Assembly: GCF_040412425.1 (NCBI RefSeq)
Contig: NC_089781.1
Span: 54,341,986 to 54,405,985 of the forward strand
Direction of reading: 5' to 3'
Source of the DNA: Macrobrachium rosenbergii
Taxonomy: Eukaryota > Arthropoda > Malacostraca > Decapoda > Palaemonidae
DNA length: 64,000 nucleotides
The notes beneath the pieces are model-generated. The model did not search any database, had not been told where the DNA came from, and worked only from the letters and a program-made list of their open reading frames with translations. Numbering within the stretch: position 1 is the stretch's first letter; every line of letters starts with the position of its first letter. Both the position numbers and the translations under genes were made by a program. This document shows positions 46,100-57,289 of this stretch, piece by piece.

Positions 46100-49010
46100 C
46101 ATTCAATCGTTATATAATTCAATGGAATATAAATGGATTATTAACGAGAATGCACTTAGGAGAAATCCAACGACTAAAATAATAAGTGAATACGAAGCAA
46201 TGATTATATGTATGCAACACGTAGGAAAACTTGTTCCAAATATAGGTAAATGTCTACTAGCCACAATATCAAAGGAAAATGAAAATAATTTAGGAACAGC
46301 AATATATGTCCACAATCAAGTAATAAACGACAAAGTAGATATAGATTACACAGATTTGCAGATTTCAGCAATAACAAAACCGAAAACAATATGTTTGTTA
46401 TTATTAACTTATACAACCAGACCATTAAAAAGTATGATTTAAACATTTTACAACAAATAGTAAAACAATTTAAGTATCCCACATTAATTGTAGGAGAGTT
46501 CAGTGCACATGATCCAGTAGGGGACTATAACAATATTACACCGGATAAAGATGGAAAACAAATAGAAAACTTGATGAACACTAATAATCTGTTGTCTGAA
46601 TGACAACGAAGTAAATACATATTGTTTCAAAACCCATGGAACATTTTCTTCAATAGATGTCACCTTTTGTTCAACAAATATAGTTTACAAACTAGATTAG
46701 AATACTTGTGATGACTCCAACTCAAGCGATCATTTTCCCATAATAATATCCCTATTAAATAATAAACCTAAACCATACTCCCCACATTATAACATGCAAA
46801 AAACAGATAAGGAAATATTTAACGTGCACACCAGAAATATTCCGCTATATGATTACTTGAAAAATAATAATGAGACAAATGAATTCTATGTCTTTCATGA
46901 AAAAGGCAGCAGCAGACAAAGCTATTCCTCATTCAAAACCTTAATGGAAAACGTGAAGTCCCCTGGTGGTCAGATGATCTATCTGAATTAGTACGAGAAA
47001 AACACTCTATAGTCAGAAGGTAAGATACTCCAAACAGAAGATTCAATAAAATAAATAAATCAAAACCATTCCTAGAAGAAAACATATTAAAAATTATAAT
47101 TATATTACTAGAAATAGATTCATCAAAACCTTTATGTAATAAACTATCAGCCAAAATTAGAAAGGAAGTCATAAAAGGTAAAATAACATCTTGGAGGTCC
47201 TATGTATCAGAAATAACAAGCGAAACATCCATTCAAAAAGTATGGGAAAAATTCCGAAAAATAAATGGAAGAAACATTAGACCACCCAGACAAGCTATAT
47301 TTGATAATGGCAAAAAAATTGTAGATCCCTTGGGGAAAGTTTTGCCAAAATGAGCAGTGACCAAAATGGACAAACATTTCAAAATATAAAGAATAAAGCA
47401 GAATCTATAATACTTAATTTTGAGACAGGAAGATATATATTATAGTAAGAAATTCAATATGGAAGAGTTGGAATATGCTCTCTTGAACAGCAATAAATCT
47501 GCTCCTGGAGGTGATGATATTTGCTCAGAAATGATTTGCCACCTAGCACCTTTGGGAAAATCATATACTTATTAAAATTTTACAACCATTTATGCCTCCA
47601 AACCTATTTCCAGATGAATGGCGAAATGCAATAATAATTCCTATTCCCAAAACTGGAAAGGATCCTAGTAATGTGAATAATTATAGACAAATTTCTTTAA
47701 CACTTTGTTTAGGCAAGTTGTTGGAGAAAATGATAAATGCACGACTTACGTGGCACATTCATGAAAATAAAATTTTGAGTCCTACCCAGTTTGGTTCACA
47801 ACGTAATCGACCTACATTAGATTCTCTGTCTAATTTGGAAGACCACATATGTAGAGGATTTGGAAGAAGGCAAATTACAATAGCTGTCTTTTTTGAGATG
47901 CAAAAAGCATACGACACTACATGGAGGCATGCAATGTTAAAATCATCACATAGTAACATACGCGGCCATCTTCCTAATTTTATTAAAAACTTTATGACTG
48001 ATCGCACTTTTCAGGTAGGAATAGATAATTTTTTTTCAAAACATTCCCATTTGAAAATGGAGTTCCACAAGGAAGATACCTGAGTGGTACTCTGTTTGCA
48101 TTAGCAATTAATGATATCAGTAACATGCTAACGGTCGGAATTAAAAGTAACCTGTATATGGATGATTTTGCCATATATTATACAGTATCATGCATGAAGC
48201 ATGCAGAACGAATGATTAATAAAACCGTAATAAAAATAGATGAATGGACCTCATCTGTAGGCTTTAGATTTACCATAGAAAAAACTCAAGCTGTCATGTT
48301 TTATCAAAATAAAAATGAAAAAAAGGTGAAGAAATAGAATTAAACGTCAGAAACCATAATATGCCAATTAGCCAAACTGCAAAATTTTTAGGATTAATAT
48401 TTGATGCACACCTGGATTGGAAAGCCCGTATCACTTACATAAAATCAAAATGCAAAAGAGTGTTAAATCTAATTAAAAAACTATCACACAAATTGAGGAG
48501 CCGATACACATACTCTTGCTGTAATGTATAAAGCAACAGTGTTATCAGTGACTGAGTACAGAAGTGAAATATGTGGTTCAGCTTCAGAAGCAGCACTGAA
48601 AATATTAGATCCAATTCACAATGAAGGACTAAAGGAGCATTTAGATCTTCACCAGTCTCCTCTGTACAAGTTGAATGTAGCTAACTGCCACTGTTCCTCC
48701 GTAGAGAATTCATAACAACGAAAAGTGCATTAAAAATCAAGACTAAGTGATTCACCCACAGAAAATCTATTTGATCTAAGGGATGTATTTATAAACAATC
48801 ATTCACCGCCTTTCCCAATTAGAGCTAGTAGATAGTTCGAGTCACTGAATATAAATATACAAGTACCTTCAACAGTGAAGTTACCACCCCACTGGACTAT
48901 GAATAAAGTAAAGACTTGCACATACTTGCAATATTTATCAAGAAGTCACTCATATACCCCAGAATCTGTTCCCGAGTTTGAGTCCAAGAGTCCCATAGGT
49001 CATTCATTAT
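46100..49010 (+). pseudogene. LINE-A: ORF2 endonuclease and reverse transcriptase, 3' truncated
   Basis: An endonuclease-like part (46110-46780) has PTLIVGEFSAHDP in place of the usual GDFNAH motif and a late SSDHFPI-like box near 46720. The RT follows. PIPKTGKDPSNVNNYRQISL lies near 47640, then SPTQFGSQRNRPTLDSL, FFEMQKAYDTTW (47890) and NLYMDDFAIYY with the Asp pair (48153). The RT tail is at 48340-48720. Decay is moderate, with several frameshifts and stops. The sequence is lost near 49010, before any RNase H, where the LINE-B 5' region begins. Confidence 0.88.
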
Positions 49011-49940
49011 ATATTTCTTTGATTTAATTTTTGTGGAATTTTCCGCTTTTGCTAAAATTTATTGGACCTGATAAACGGGAAAAGATATCATAACTGGGAC
49101 TGGGTTTATATCCGAAGCTAAATAGTGGGAACAGTGGTAGTACCATCAGCTGCCCGATAATGTTTGGACCTGAGAGATATCAGACGGAACTATTCTTTAG
49201 GGCTGGACCATGGATTCCAGGGGTGTCCGATCCTGGGGATAGGACTCTTCGGCATTCTATCCGGTTTGCCCATAACACGATTAGAGTGGGGATGATAGTA
49301 TTCTCGTGATACCTTCGGTCCTAATCGTGTTGTGCCATCCCCTGTGGGGTAGGGTAGGAACGCGGACATATTGGAGTCAGTTCTCACTTGTGCCATTGGT
49401 GGAAGAATAAACCCCATGAAAGGCTGATGATATCTTTTTAAGGTTTTCAGGTTTATTATTATTTTTGTTTACCCCTCTCAAATCTTTATGTCTAGTATTT
49501 GTAAGGATTTGAGTACCCCTGGGCCCTCTGATGGTGGTTTTCTGCACCCACCTTGGAGATTGAAATTTCTCCAAATGTTGATGACTTCTCGAAAAATAAA
49601 TTGACAAAAAGCAGTAATAACAAATATCCTGATCCCCCTCCTGACTTCCCCTCCCCTGGCCCCTCTAGGCATGCTTCAGTGATGACGACTTCAAGCAAGG
49701 ATACCACGGACTTCTCTAAGAAATCTTCATCCAAAATTAAATCCTCAACACAGCCAGGTTGTGTGAAAAATTTGAGAATATTCCATATCGAAGACTTGCC
49801 AGTTTGTTGTGATTATGAAATGATCACGACAGCTTTGAAATCATTTGGAACCGTTGTAGAAATCAGGATGAGCTTTATTGATATTGAATTTAAATGGGAT
49901 GCATGGGTTACCTTTAGTAGCCATGATGAGACTCTAAAGG
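49011..49940 (+). pseudogene. LINE-B: 5' region and first part of ORF1
   Basis: A GC-rich leader is followed by a 49553-49972 frame rich in Pro and Ser with an RRM-like C-terminal half: NLRIFHIEDLP as a possible RNP2 and WDAWVTFSS as a possible RNP1. A related decayed block occurs in LINE-D at about 57560-57690. RRM-like domains occur in ORF1 of several non-LTR retrotransposons. The frame is interrupted at 49941 by the inverted-repeat insertion. Confidence 0.7.
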
Positions 49941-50309
49941 CTATAGTCGAGCCAAACGAAAGTGGCGCGTGAGAGACTGAATGTATCTTGGCGAAATCTA
50001 AAGAGTTCGTTCATTTTACCTGGAGAACGCGGTTTAGAGAAGTCCTGAAACCGAAGATGCATTAAGATCTTAAAGGTGGGAAGGTTCCGTCGGTCATAAT
50101 CCCGGATATATTTTCCTTTTCGGCTTTTTCTCCAGGTGATCAGTAGAAAACAAATAGGAACCTTGGAAGAATTATGATCCCAGGTCAATCAGAGCCACAC
50201 AGGGAGTGCTGTAATAGATTATAAGTTTTTTCTTCCTTCAAAAATACATTTATCCTCAAGACCCACATGTCTTCTGTACAGGAGTGTTTCTCCCTCTTTA
50301 ATTGTGTGT

Positions 50310-50581
<272 letters not shown>

Positions 50582-50644
50582 TGAAACTGCCCATTGACTC
50601 GGTATTGGAATACCTTAAAGATGAATTGCATAAACTTTATTTTC

Positions 50645-50908
50645 AATTAGGAATATTTTAAACAAACGTTTGGTATAGCAATGGGAAACCCACTTTCGCC
50701 TGTTCTTTCAAATTTATATATGGAATTTTTCGAATGCCTCTACATCCCCAAGATTTTCCATTTTCCTGTAACATGGTACTGTTATATTGATGATATTTCA
50801 GCCATCATGCCCAAGGATTTGGATCTAAATAACATACTGGCTCAAACTCGAGGGAACCTTTTAATTGTAAATGTAGTATTTATTTATATGAAAAGACAAA
50901 TAATTTGA
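50645..50908 (+). pseudogene. Penelope-like reverse transcriptase fragment
   Basis: It encodes FGIAMGNPLSPVLSNLYMEF and WYCYIDDISAIMPKDL, the catalytic core of a Penelope-like RT (YIDD with the Asp pair). The family differs from the one at 17-22 kb (GIAMGNPLSPVL versus GMAMGSPLGPTF). It is truncated at both ends, stops at 50908, and lies inside the inverted-repeat insertion. Confidence 0.85.
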
Positions 50909-51137
50909 CATGTGGTTAAGATTTAGATATCAACCACTCTCAGACAAGAACAAGATTATTTTTTTTCGTCTGACACGCTAAATCAGTTAATCCGCAGGTA
51001 ATAAGCTGGTCAGATTGTTCGCTCGTATCCTCACTGAGCGGTCTTTAAGGTCTGATGTCCGAAATCTTTTGATGTCGATACGATGCGTTGGACGGAGGCC
51101 TTCTCTCACGCGCCACTTTCGTTTGGCTCGACTATAG

Positions 51138-51946
51138 TAGTATGATAAGTGCCACACAAATAGGTCAAGCTACAGTACGAGGAGCCTTAACAGACAAAGT
51201 TCCCAAAGACATGGACGTTTATGTGTCATCTAAATGGGCTCAGGATAAACCAGAGAGAAACCAGAATACAGAAGTAAGGAATAAAGAGCGGTAATATTTC
51301 TCGTTTTGGGAAGAACACCGCTCTTATTCATGCCAAATGCACAACCCAAGTATATATGCTGACCTTGTTGGACATAAAAAATGATGAAATGATTACGAAG
51401 ATCAAGCCCCACTTAAGCTTTAGTTATGGGAGAGGAGTACTATTTGATAAAGACCTCTATGACATGACAGAAGAAGAAATTCTAGAAATGAGTCCCACTT
51501 CAGTTTGGAGAGTGAAAAAGGCAGCTATTGCCAGCATGATCATTTTAACCTTTGTAGACTCTGAAGCACTTCTTATGTCATATTTGAAAATGAAAGGGTA
51601 CGAGTATGTCCTTTCCAGTGAAGACCAATGCTATCATTCCTTTAAGTTTGGCCACCCATCAAAAAACTCCAAAAATGCTAAAATTTGTATAAACTGCTCT
51701 GGTGTCCATCATCATCATGATTGTAATAGAAAAGTAAAATGTGCTAATTGTCAACTGGAACATAAATCCAATAACAAAAATTGTGAAAGTTACAAATTTG
51801 AACTGTCTGCACTAAATAAAGCCAATGCAGAGCATAATACACCACACAGACACTATACAGATATCTTGAATTCTATACCACCACCCACAAACAGCACACA
51901 AAAACAAAAAGCACATCCATACTCACCTCACCAGACAAGCACTTAA
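51138..51946 (+). pseudogene. LINE-B: second part of ORF1 with zinc knuckles
   Basis: After the insertion, ORF1 resumes with TQIGQATVRGALTDKVPKDM, a stop near 51293, then the 51356-51946 frame. This carries a knuckle series: CYHSFKFGHPSKN (degenerate), CINCSGVHHHHDC and CANCQLEHKSNNKNC. The order matches LINE-A ORF1. The frame ends at a stop at 51944-51946, where a foreign LINE piece begins. Confidence 0.82.
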
Positions 51947-51949
51947 TAA

Positions 51950-52228
51950 CCTTCCCAACAACAAAAACTGCACCCCCACCCAACATAAGCAGTACAGAAA
52001 CACAGCTCTCAAGATTGGAGAGAGTACACCTGACTCGACTTCGCTGTGGTCATCACCAATCACTAAACACCTACAAACATCGCATAGACAACACCCAAAC
52101 AGACATATGTCCACTCTGCCAAGTTAGTCCCCACACAACACATCTCTTAGTAGATTGCCTAACTTGGCAGCCCTTAGACAACAACACAACATCCACACTA
52201 CCACACAGTTATGGTCAGATCCAGTAAG
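51950..52228 (+). pseudogene. C-terminal fragment of a different LINE inside LINE-B
   Basis: This stretch encodes RLERVHLTRLRCGHHQSL and ICPLCQVSPHTTHLLVDC, a Cys/His-type terminal zinc-binding segment of a non-LTR element ORF2, ending at a stop at 52225-52227. It sits between two parts of LINE-B ORF1, so it is an insertion or a template-switch chimera. Confidence 0.7.
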
Positions 52229-52715
52229 ACTTGTGGTGCAGGCTTCCTGGCATAACAGAGTCTGGGGAACAACAACAACAATCAACCACTAGGGGTGTAG
52301 TGGCAGCACCCTCTAATGTAGCAGGTGCATCGACCCCTGTGGTAGTGGCCCAGCCATCTGGGTCAGGTGCTTGGCCTGTTGCGGCTAGAGCACAAGCGTC
52401 CAAGGAGGATAAGATGGCACTTAACCCAACCACCTTGGGATTGTCTCAGGCAGAGTCTCTGCCTGATTTATTAATGGAGACTGAGGAGCAAAAGCTCCAA
52501 AAGAGGAGACGTTCCCCTTCATCCTCTCCTCCAGTTAAACATGCATCACTTAGTAATAGATGCGAAGTACTAAGCTCGATGCAAGAACCCCAGCCTGAAT
52601 TTAAACAAACTGACAAGAAAGGGAAACAAAATGACACCAAGCCCAAAAAATATTTTTCACGTCAGTACTACAATGGAACTGTGGAGGTCTTAGGGCTCGA
52701 AATGAAGAGCTGAAG
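52229..52715 (+). pseudogene. LINE-B: third part of ORF1
   Basis: The 52231-52713 frame has a Gln/Ala/Ser/Pro-rich start, an ESLPDLLMETEEQKLQKRRR block and a Lys-rich end. It overlaps the start of the ORF2 endonuclease in another frame, near 52680. Confidence 0.65.
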
Positions 52716-53480
52716 GTACTGCTACATGACCATAGTCCAGGTATTGTGTGTCTCCAGGAAACTAAGCTTGGAAGCACACAATATAATCTTGGGTTAAATT
52801 ACAGCATATATAATTCTCCACCACCATATATTACTGCTTGCTATCAATTAATACTCATCTCCAAGCTGTAGCAGTAACTTTCATTTTAGACAAGCAAATT
52901 ACAGTTTGCTCCATCTACCTTCCTTCTGGTTTGGATTTCACTTACAATGATATTCATTTACTGATCAATCAGCTTCCTACTCATTTCCTGCTCCTTGGTG
53001 ATTTTAATGCTCACAACCCCATTTGGGGTGGGAACACGACAAATGCCAAGGGTAGGATGCTGGAGGATATTATGGATGATCATATCATCACTATACTCAA
53101 TAATGGAACCATGACTTACCATAACATCTACTCCAACACTTATTCGGCTATCGATCTGAGCTTTTGGTCATCTAGTGTTCACATTGATTATGAATGGTCA
53201 GTAAATGAATATCCAAATGGGAGTGACCACTTTCCAATTCATATAAAACCAGTTAAGAATCAGCCCTCTGAGTCACCTCCCAAATGGAAGGTAGATGAAG
53301 CCAACTGGAAGAAATTTAGTGAGTCTGTTCTCATGGACAAGAATGTAAAATCATTTCCATCCATCTCGAGGCATATAATTACTTCAATGACACCACCATC
53401 AACAGTGCAATTGCCTCTATTCCAACAACAAAAGGGAAACCCTCTAGGCCAGCTGTTCCTTGGTGGAACAAAACTTTTAG
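52680..53480 (+). pseudogene. LINE-B: ORF2 apurinic-type endonuclease
   Basis: It begins with ARNEELKVLLHDHSPGIVCL and QETKLG (catalytic Glu region, about 52700-52780). After a frameshift/deletion near 52830 come FLLLGDFNAHNPIWGG (about 52985), SAIDLSFW (about 53145) and GSDHFPI (about 53220). These are the Asp/Asn, Ser/Asp and His motifs of the LINE endonuclease that nicks target DNA. All main boxes except the region lost at 52830 are present. Confidence 0.9.
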
Positions 53481-55200
53481 TAGTATGAGAAAGATCAGTA
53501 GAAAATGCTGCAAAAAGTATAAGAGGAGTGGAACTGCCCAAGCCAAACTTATTTACCAACGTGCTGTGGCCAAGCAAAATAAATATTTTAAAAAAGCAAA
53601 AAGAGAATCAAGGATGTACTATGTTAATGGCATTAGCTCAAAAACACCATCCAAAATGATTTGGAGGAAAATTAAAAAAAAAACTAAATGGCAAGTTTGT
53701 CCCTGAACCTCTGCCTACCCTTAAGGTAAATGGTGACCTAATCACCCAACCAGAGAGGGTTGCAGAAAAATTAGGAGAACATTTCTCGAGAATATCGAGT
53801 AGTGAGAATTATTCTATAGAATTCCAAGACATTAGAAATGCCCAGATTTCTCTTGATTTAAGTGAAAATATTTTTGAACCATATAATGCAAAATGTACAC
53901 TGCAGGAACTCAAAGATGCCTTGCAGAATACCAAACCATCAGCCCCTGGTGAAGATAAAATACTTTATGAAATGCTGAAACATCTCCCAGAAAGGTCAGA
54001 GAAATTTCTTATAGATATAATAAATGAAATCTGGAAAACTGGTAGTATTCCTAAGAGCTGGAAATTATCATTAATCCCTATGAAGAAACCAAACAAGGAC
54101 CCTGTTTTACCCAGCAGCTACCAACCAATAGCTCTCACCAGTTGTGTTTGTAAGCTGATGGAAAACATGATTAACACCAGACTTGTATGGCACTTAGAAA
54201 CAAGTAAATTGCTTTCTCCATTCCAGTTTGGCTTTAGGAAAAGTAGATCTACTTTAGATCCCTTGCTCAGACTCTCAAACCAAATACAACAAGGTTTTGC
54301 TAAACAGTGCCAAACAATAGGAGTTTTCTTTGATTTGGTAAAGGCATATGACACCACATGACGTTATGGTATTATAAAAGAGTTGTATAAGATGGGCGTA
54401 AAATGAATAATGATCAGATTTATAAATTCGTTTTTATCAGAAAGATATATAAAGGTAAGAGTTGGGAATCATGTATCCTGACCTTTTTTACAAGAAGAGG
54501 GAGTTCCTCAGGGTAGTGTCCTTAGTGTCACTCTCTCTTTGCTATTGTCATTAATGGAGTATTAGAAAAGATATCATCACCAGTAAAAGGATATGATGCA
54601 GCATCTACTAGCAGGTTCATGCAAAGAGCCATCGATAAAGTAAGCAAGTGGGATAATGAGCAAGGGTTGCGATTTTCCGAATCTAACACTGACACTGTTC
54701 GGTTCTGCAGATGCTAACTAAAGAAACCATTCCACCTCTTACCTTAAATGGAACTATTTTACCTTACTCTACTGAAGTACAATTTTTAGGAATGGTAGGC
54801 TATTTGATGAAAAGCTCACTTGGAATAATCATTTTGACTAGTTAAAAGTGAAAATGAAGAGATCATTAAATATTTTTAAAATAGTATCTAATTTTAATTG
54901 GGGTGCTGATAAGAAATCGTTGTTAAGGCTTTAAAATGCAGTATGTTTATCCAAGTTAGACTATGACTGCCAAGTATACTCATCTGCTTCAAAGACTAAA
55001 CTTTAGGAATTGGACGCTGTGCATAATATGGGGCTAAGGATCTGTACTGGAGCTTTTAGAACTTCACCCATTGAAAGTATTTATGTAGACTCCCACCAGC
55101 TACCACTGGACTTAAGGAGGCATGAGCTAGATCTGAGATACACCATGCGGCTGAAAACCTCAAAGGCTTTTTGGATCTAGATCTTCAATCCCATTTCAAA
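53481..55200 (+). pseudogene. LINE-B: ORF2 reverse transcriptase lacking its FVDD box
   Basis: The best frame is 53921-54361. It has SAPGEDKILYEMLKHL, a PLAL-like block read PIALTSCVCKLMENMI, SPFQFGFRKSRSTLDPL and FFDLVKAYDTT, with motif A near 54330 and an in-frame TGA at 54359-54361. Downstream is a GVPQGSVLS-like block (about 54505). The next expected box, F/YVDD, is missing: CCAGTAAAAGGATATGATGC at 54579 joins directly, where LINE-D has an extra ~38 bp encoding LLFVDDCIIFN. The RT tail runs to about 55180. Several stops. Confidence 0.88.
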
Positions 55201-56200
55201 TAAGACAGCTGGGTGAACTGGAGGATGAAAGCATAAAAACGCAGAAGATCCTACAAGTTAAACATCTTGCTATCCCTCCATGGTTTATTCCAGCAATAGA
55301 TGCCTGCATTAGAGAGAAGAAGAAAGATCGTTCGGAAGAAGTTAGAAACAAGTTTTTGGAGCATGATGAGAGGTATATAAATGACAGAAAAATCTATACT
55401 GACGGATCAAAATCGGAAGATGGAGTAGGATGTGTAGTGTGTGAGGAGGAAATCACATATAAAAAAGTTATCAGACTCCTCATCCATATTCACTGCTGAA
55501 GCAACAGCCATAGTTGATGCTTTAAATCTTGCCTCTGATAAGAAATTTCAAATCCACAGTAATATATAGTGACTCAAGGAGTGTTTTAGAAGCTCTAAAG
55601 AAGTTTAACCCTACCCATCCCTTAATTCAAAAGACTCAGGAATGGCTTTTTTATCTTTAGTTCGCCACATATCAGTAAAGTTTTGTTGGATTCCTGGGCA
55701 CACTGCTCTAGAAGGGAACGAACTGGCTGATAGTAAAGCAAAGGATGCCGCTAGATGTGATTTCTTAACTGATAAGGTGCCACATTTGGATATGCGTCCA
55801 GTTATCAGACGATACATTCGTACAAAATGGCAGCAGAGATGGACTTCCCCTATTTTATCCACAAATAGGAAGTACAGGAACATTAGAAAAGTATCGATTT
55901 TTGGAGTTCGGGTTTTAATCGTAACAGAAAATTTGAGATCATCCTAACATGGCTGAGGATTGGCCATACCCTCTTCACTCATAGCTATATTTTAGAGGAA
56001 ACCAGTGTCCCAGTTTGTGCTCACTGTGGTGGTCAGCTATCCGTTGAGCACATGCTGGTGTACTGTCCTAAATTTAATCGCCTTAGGGCAAAGTACTTAT
56101 TAACTGGGGAGACTATTTTAGAAATTTTACATGACGACGTTGAGGTAGATAACCTTATTGGTTATCTGAAAGAATCTGGTTATTTTAATGAGATATGATC
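55201..56200 (+). pseudogene. LINE-B: RNase H and terminal zinc-binding domain
   Basis: RNase H motifs are IYTDGSKSEDGVGC (about 55393), a TAEA block near 55490, IYSDSRSVLEAL (about 55562) and WIPGHTALEGNELADSKAK (about 55690), giving the Asp, Glu, Asp and His/Asp positions. At the end, PVCAHCGGQLSVEHMLVYCP (about 56010) is a CCHC-like terminal module, and the protein ends near 56198. RNase H within ORF2 places the element in the I superfamily (I, Nimb or LOA-like) rather than Jockey. Frameshifts are present. Confidence 0.88.
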
Positions 56201-56497
56201 TTAGTATATTTAATAAAGATTTTAGTCATATTTATTTTATATACTTAATATATATTTTGAATATAAAAGTTTAATATATATTTATTTTTTGTTGGTTCTA
56301 TCCAATATCACTTCATTTTTTACGTCCATTGTTTAACACTGAATTTTACTAGTATGTCATCATTCACCTGTTCATTATCAGTCATACCATCAATTTATAT
56401 ATTTCACCTTCATTATGGCGCTGAATAATCCTGATGGGTTCCGGCGCTTGGTCTTCAAGACCTAAATTTCACAGTCAATCAGTCAGTCAGAATCTTC
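56201..56497 (+). repeat. LINE-B 3' UTR and tail
   Basis: AT-rich 3' UTR ending in a conserved hairpin-like block, GGCGCTGAATAATCCTG, GGTTCCGGCGCTTGG, then CTTCAAGACCTAAATTTCAC, and a short repeated tail of CAGTCAAT/CAGTCAGT. The block resembles the SINE tail at 9810-9880 and the isolated tail at 61610-61690. Confidence 0.75.
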
Positions 56498-56769
56498 TAA
56501 ATTTTCAATCATTCCAGTTTTAATATTCATGAGGAATTGTAATTTAAAAGACAAAATGTAAAAATAAGTAAATAATGAAAATACAGAAGCCCACAGGGCA
56601 TTTGATGAATTAAAAAATATTTAATGTTATATAACTTATTCTGAATTTCAATTTTTAATTTTTTAATTTTTTTATTTAATCAATTTTTTTATATGTATGG
56701 AAACGAGTAAATGTATTTATTGTATACATATGTTCCAGTGTAAAAGCATATGCCTTATACAGTTTTTTC

Positions 56770-56890
56770 CTTTAAATTTTATCTCTATTCATTCATTATC
56801 ACGCAAATGACCTATTTGGTCTCAGTTCTAGGCTTATGGCCTAGACCTGGTATTTCATCCTTATCCTTCGGGCCAGCCCTATGAGAGCTG
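56770..56890 (+). repeat. Isolated SINE/LINE tail-like block
   Basis: CAAATGACCTATTTGGTCTC, CAGTTCTAGGCTTATGGCC and TAGACCTGGTATTTCATCC match the tail layout of the SINE at 9621-9880. No body was recognised. Confidence 0.5.
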
Positions 56891-57289
56891 ACAGTCAGCT
56901 CAGTGGTCTGGTTAAACTATTTTAACAATGATAATGTACTGGTTGCTGGCCTAGTAACAGGTGCAACAGACAGGGGCTTGAAAGGCTCAATCGTCAGTGG
57001 ATGTATACTTTGGGGTTAACTGTTCCTCTCATACTTTTCTGGTGCATGTAAGGAGTAGCAATGACAGCTCCATACTCTATGGAAGAAAATAGTGAGGGCA
57101 TATAAGATAGTGGAAACTTTTACTCATGTCTGAGGCTCTGGCTATACAGAGACTTCCTCTTTCATATTCAGAGTACTGCATCAGGCTACTGCAGTTTCAT
57201 CTTCCATGCAGATTTCTTCTTTTCTGGTTTGTTTATAGTGATAACTTTCAAGCAAATAGTTCTAGTGATTTAAAATTGTCTTCATTCTT

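Noticed and set aside
46204..46482. Minus-strand hydrophobic frame of 92 codons
   Set aside because: Antisense of the LINE-A endonuclease region.
56421..56497. A separate SINE at the LINE-B end
   Set aside because: The block directly follows the LINE-B 3' UTR and ends in the expected short repeated tail, so it is the LINE's own end.
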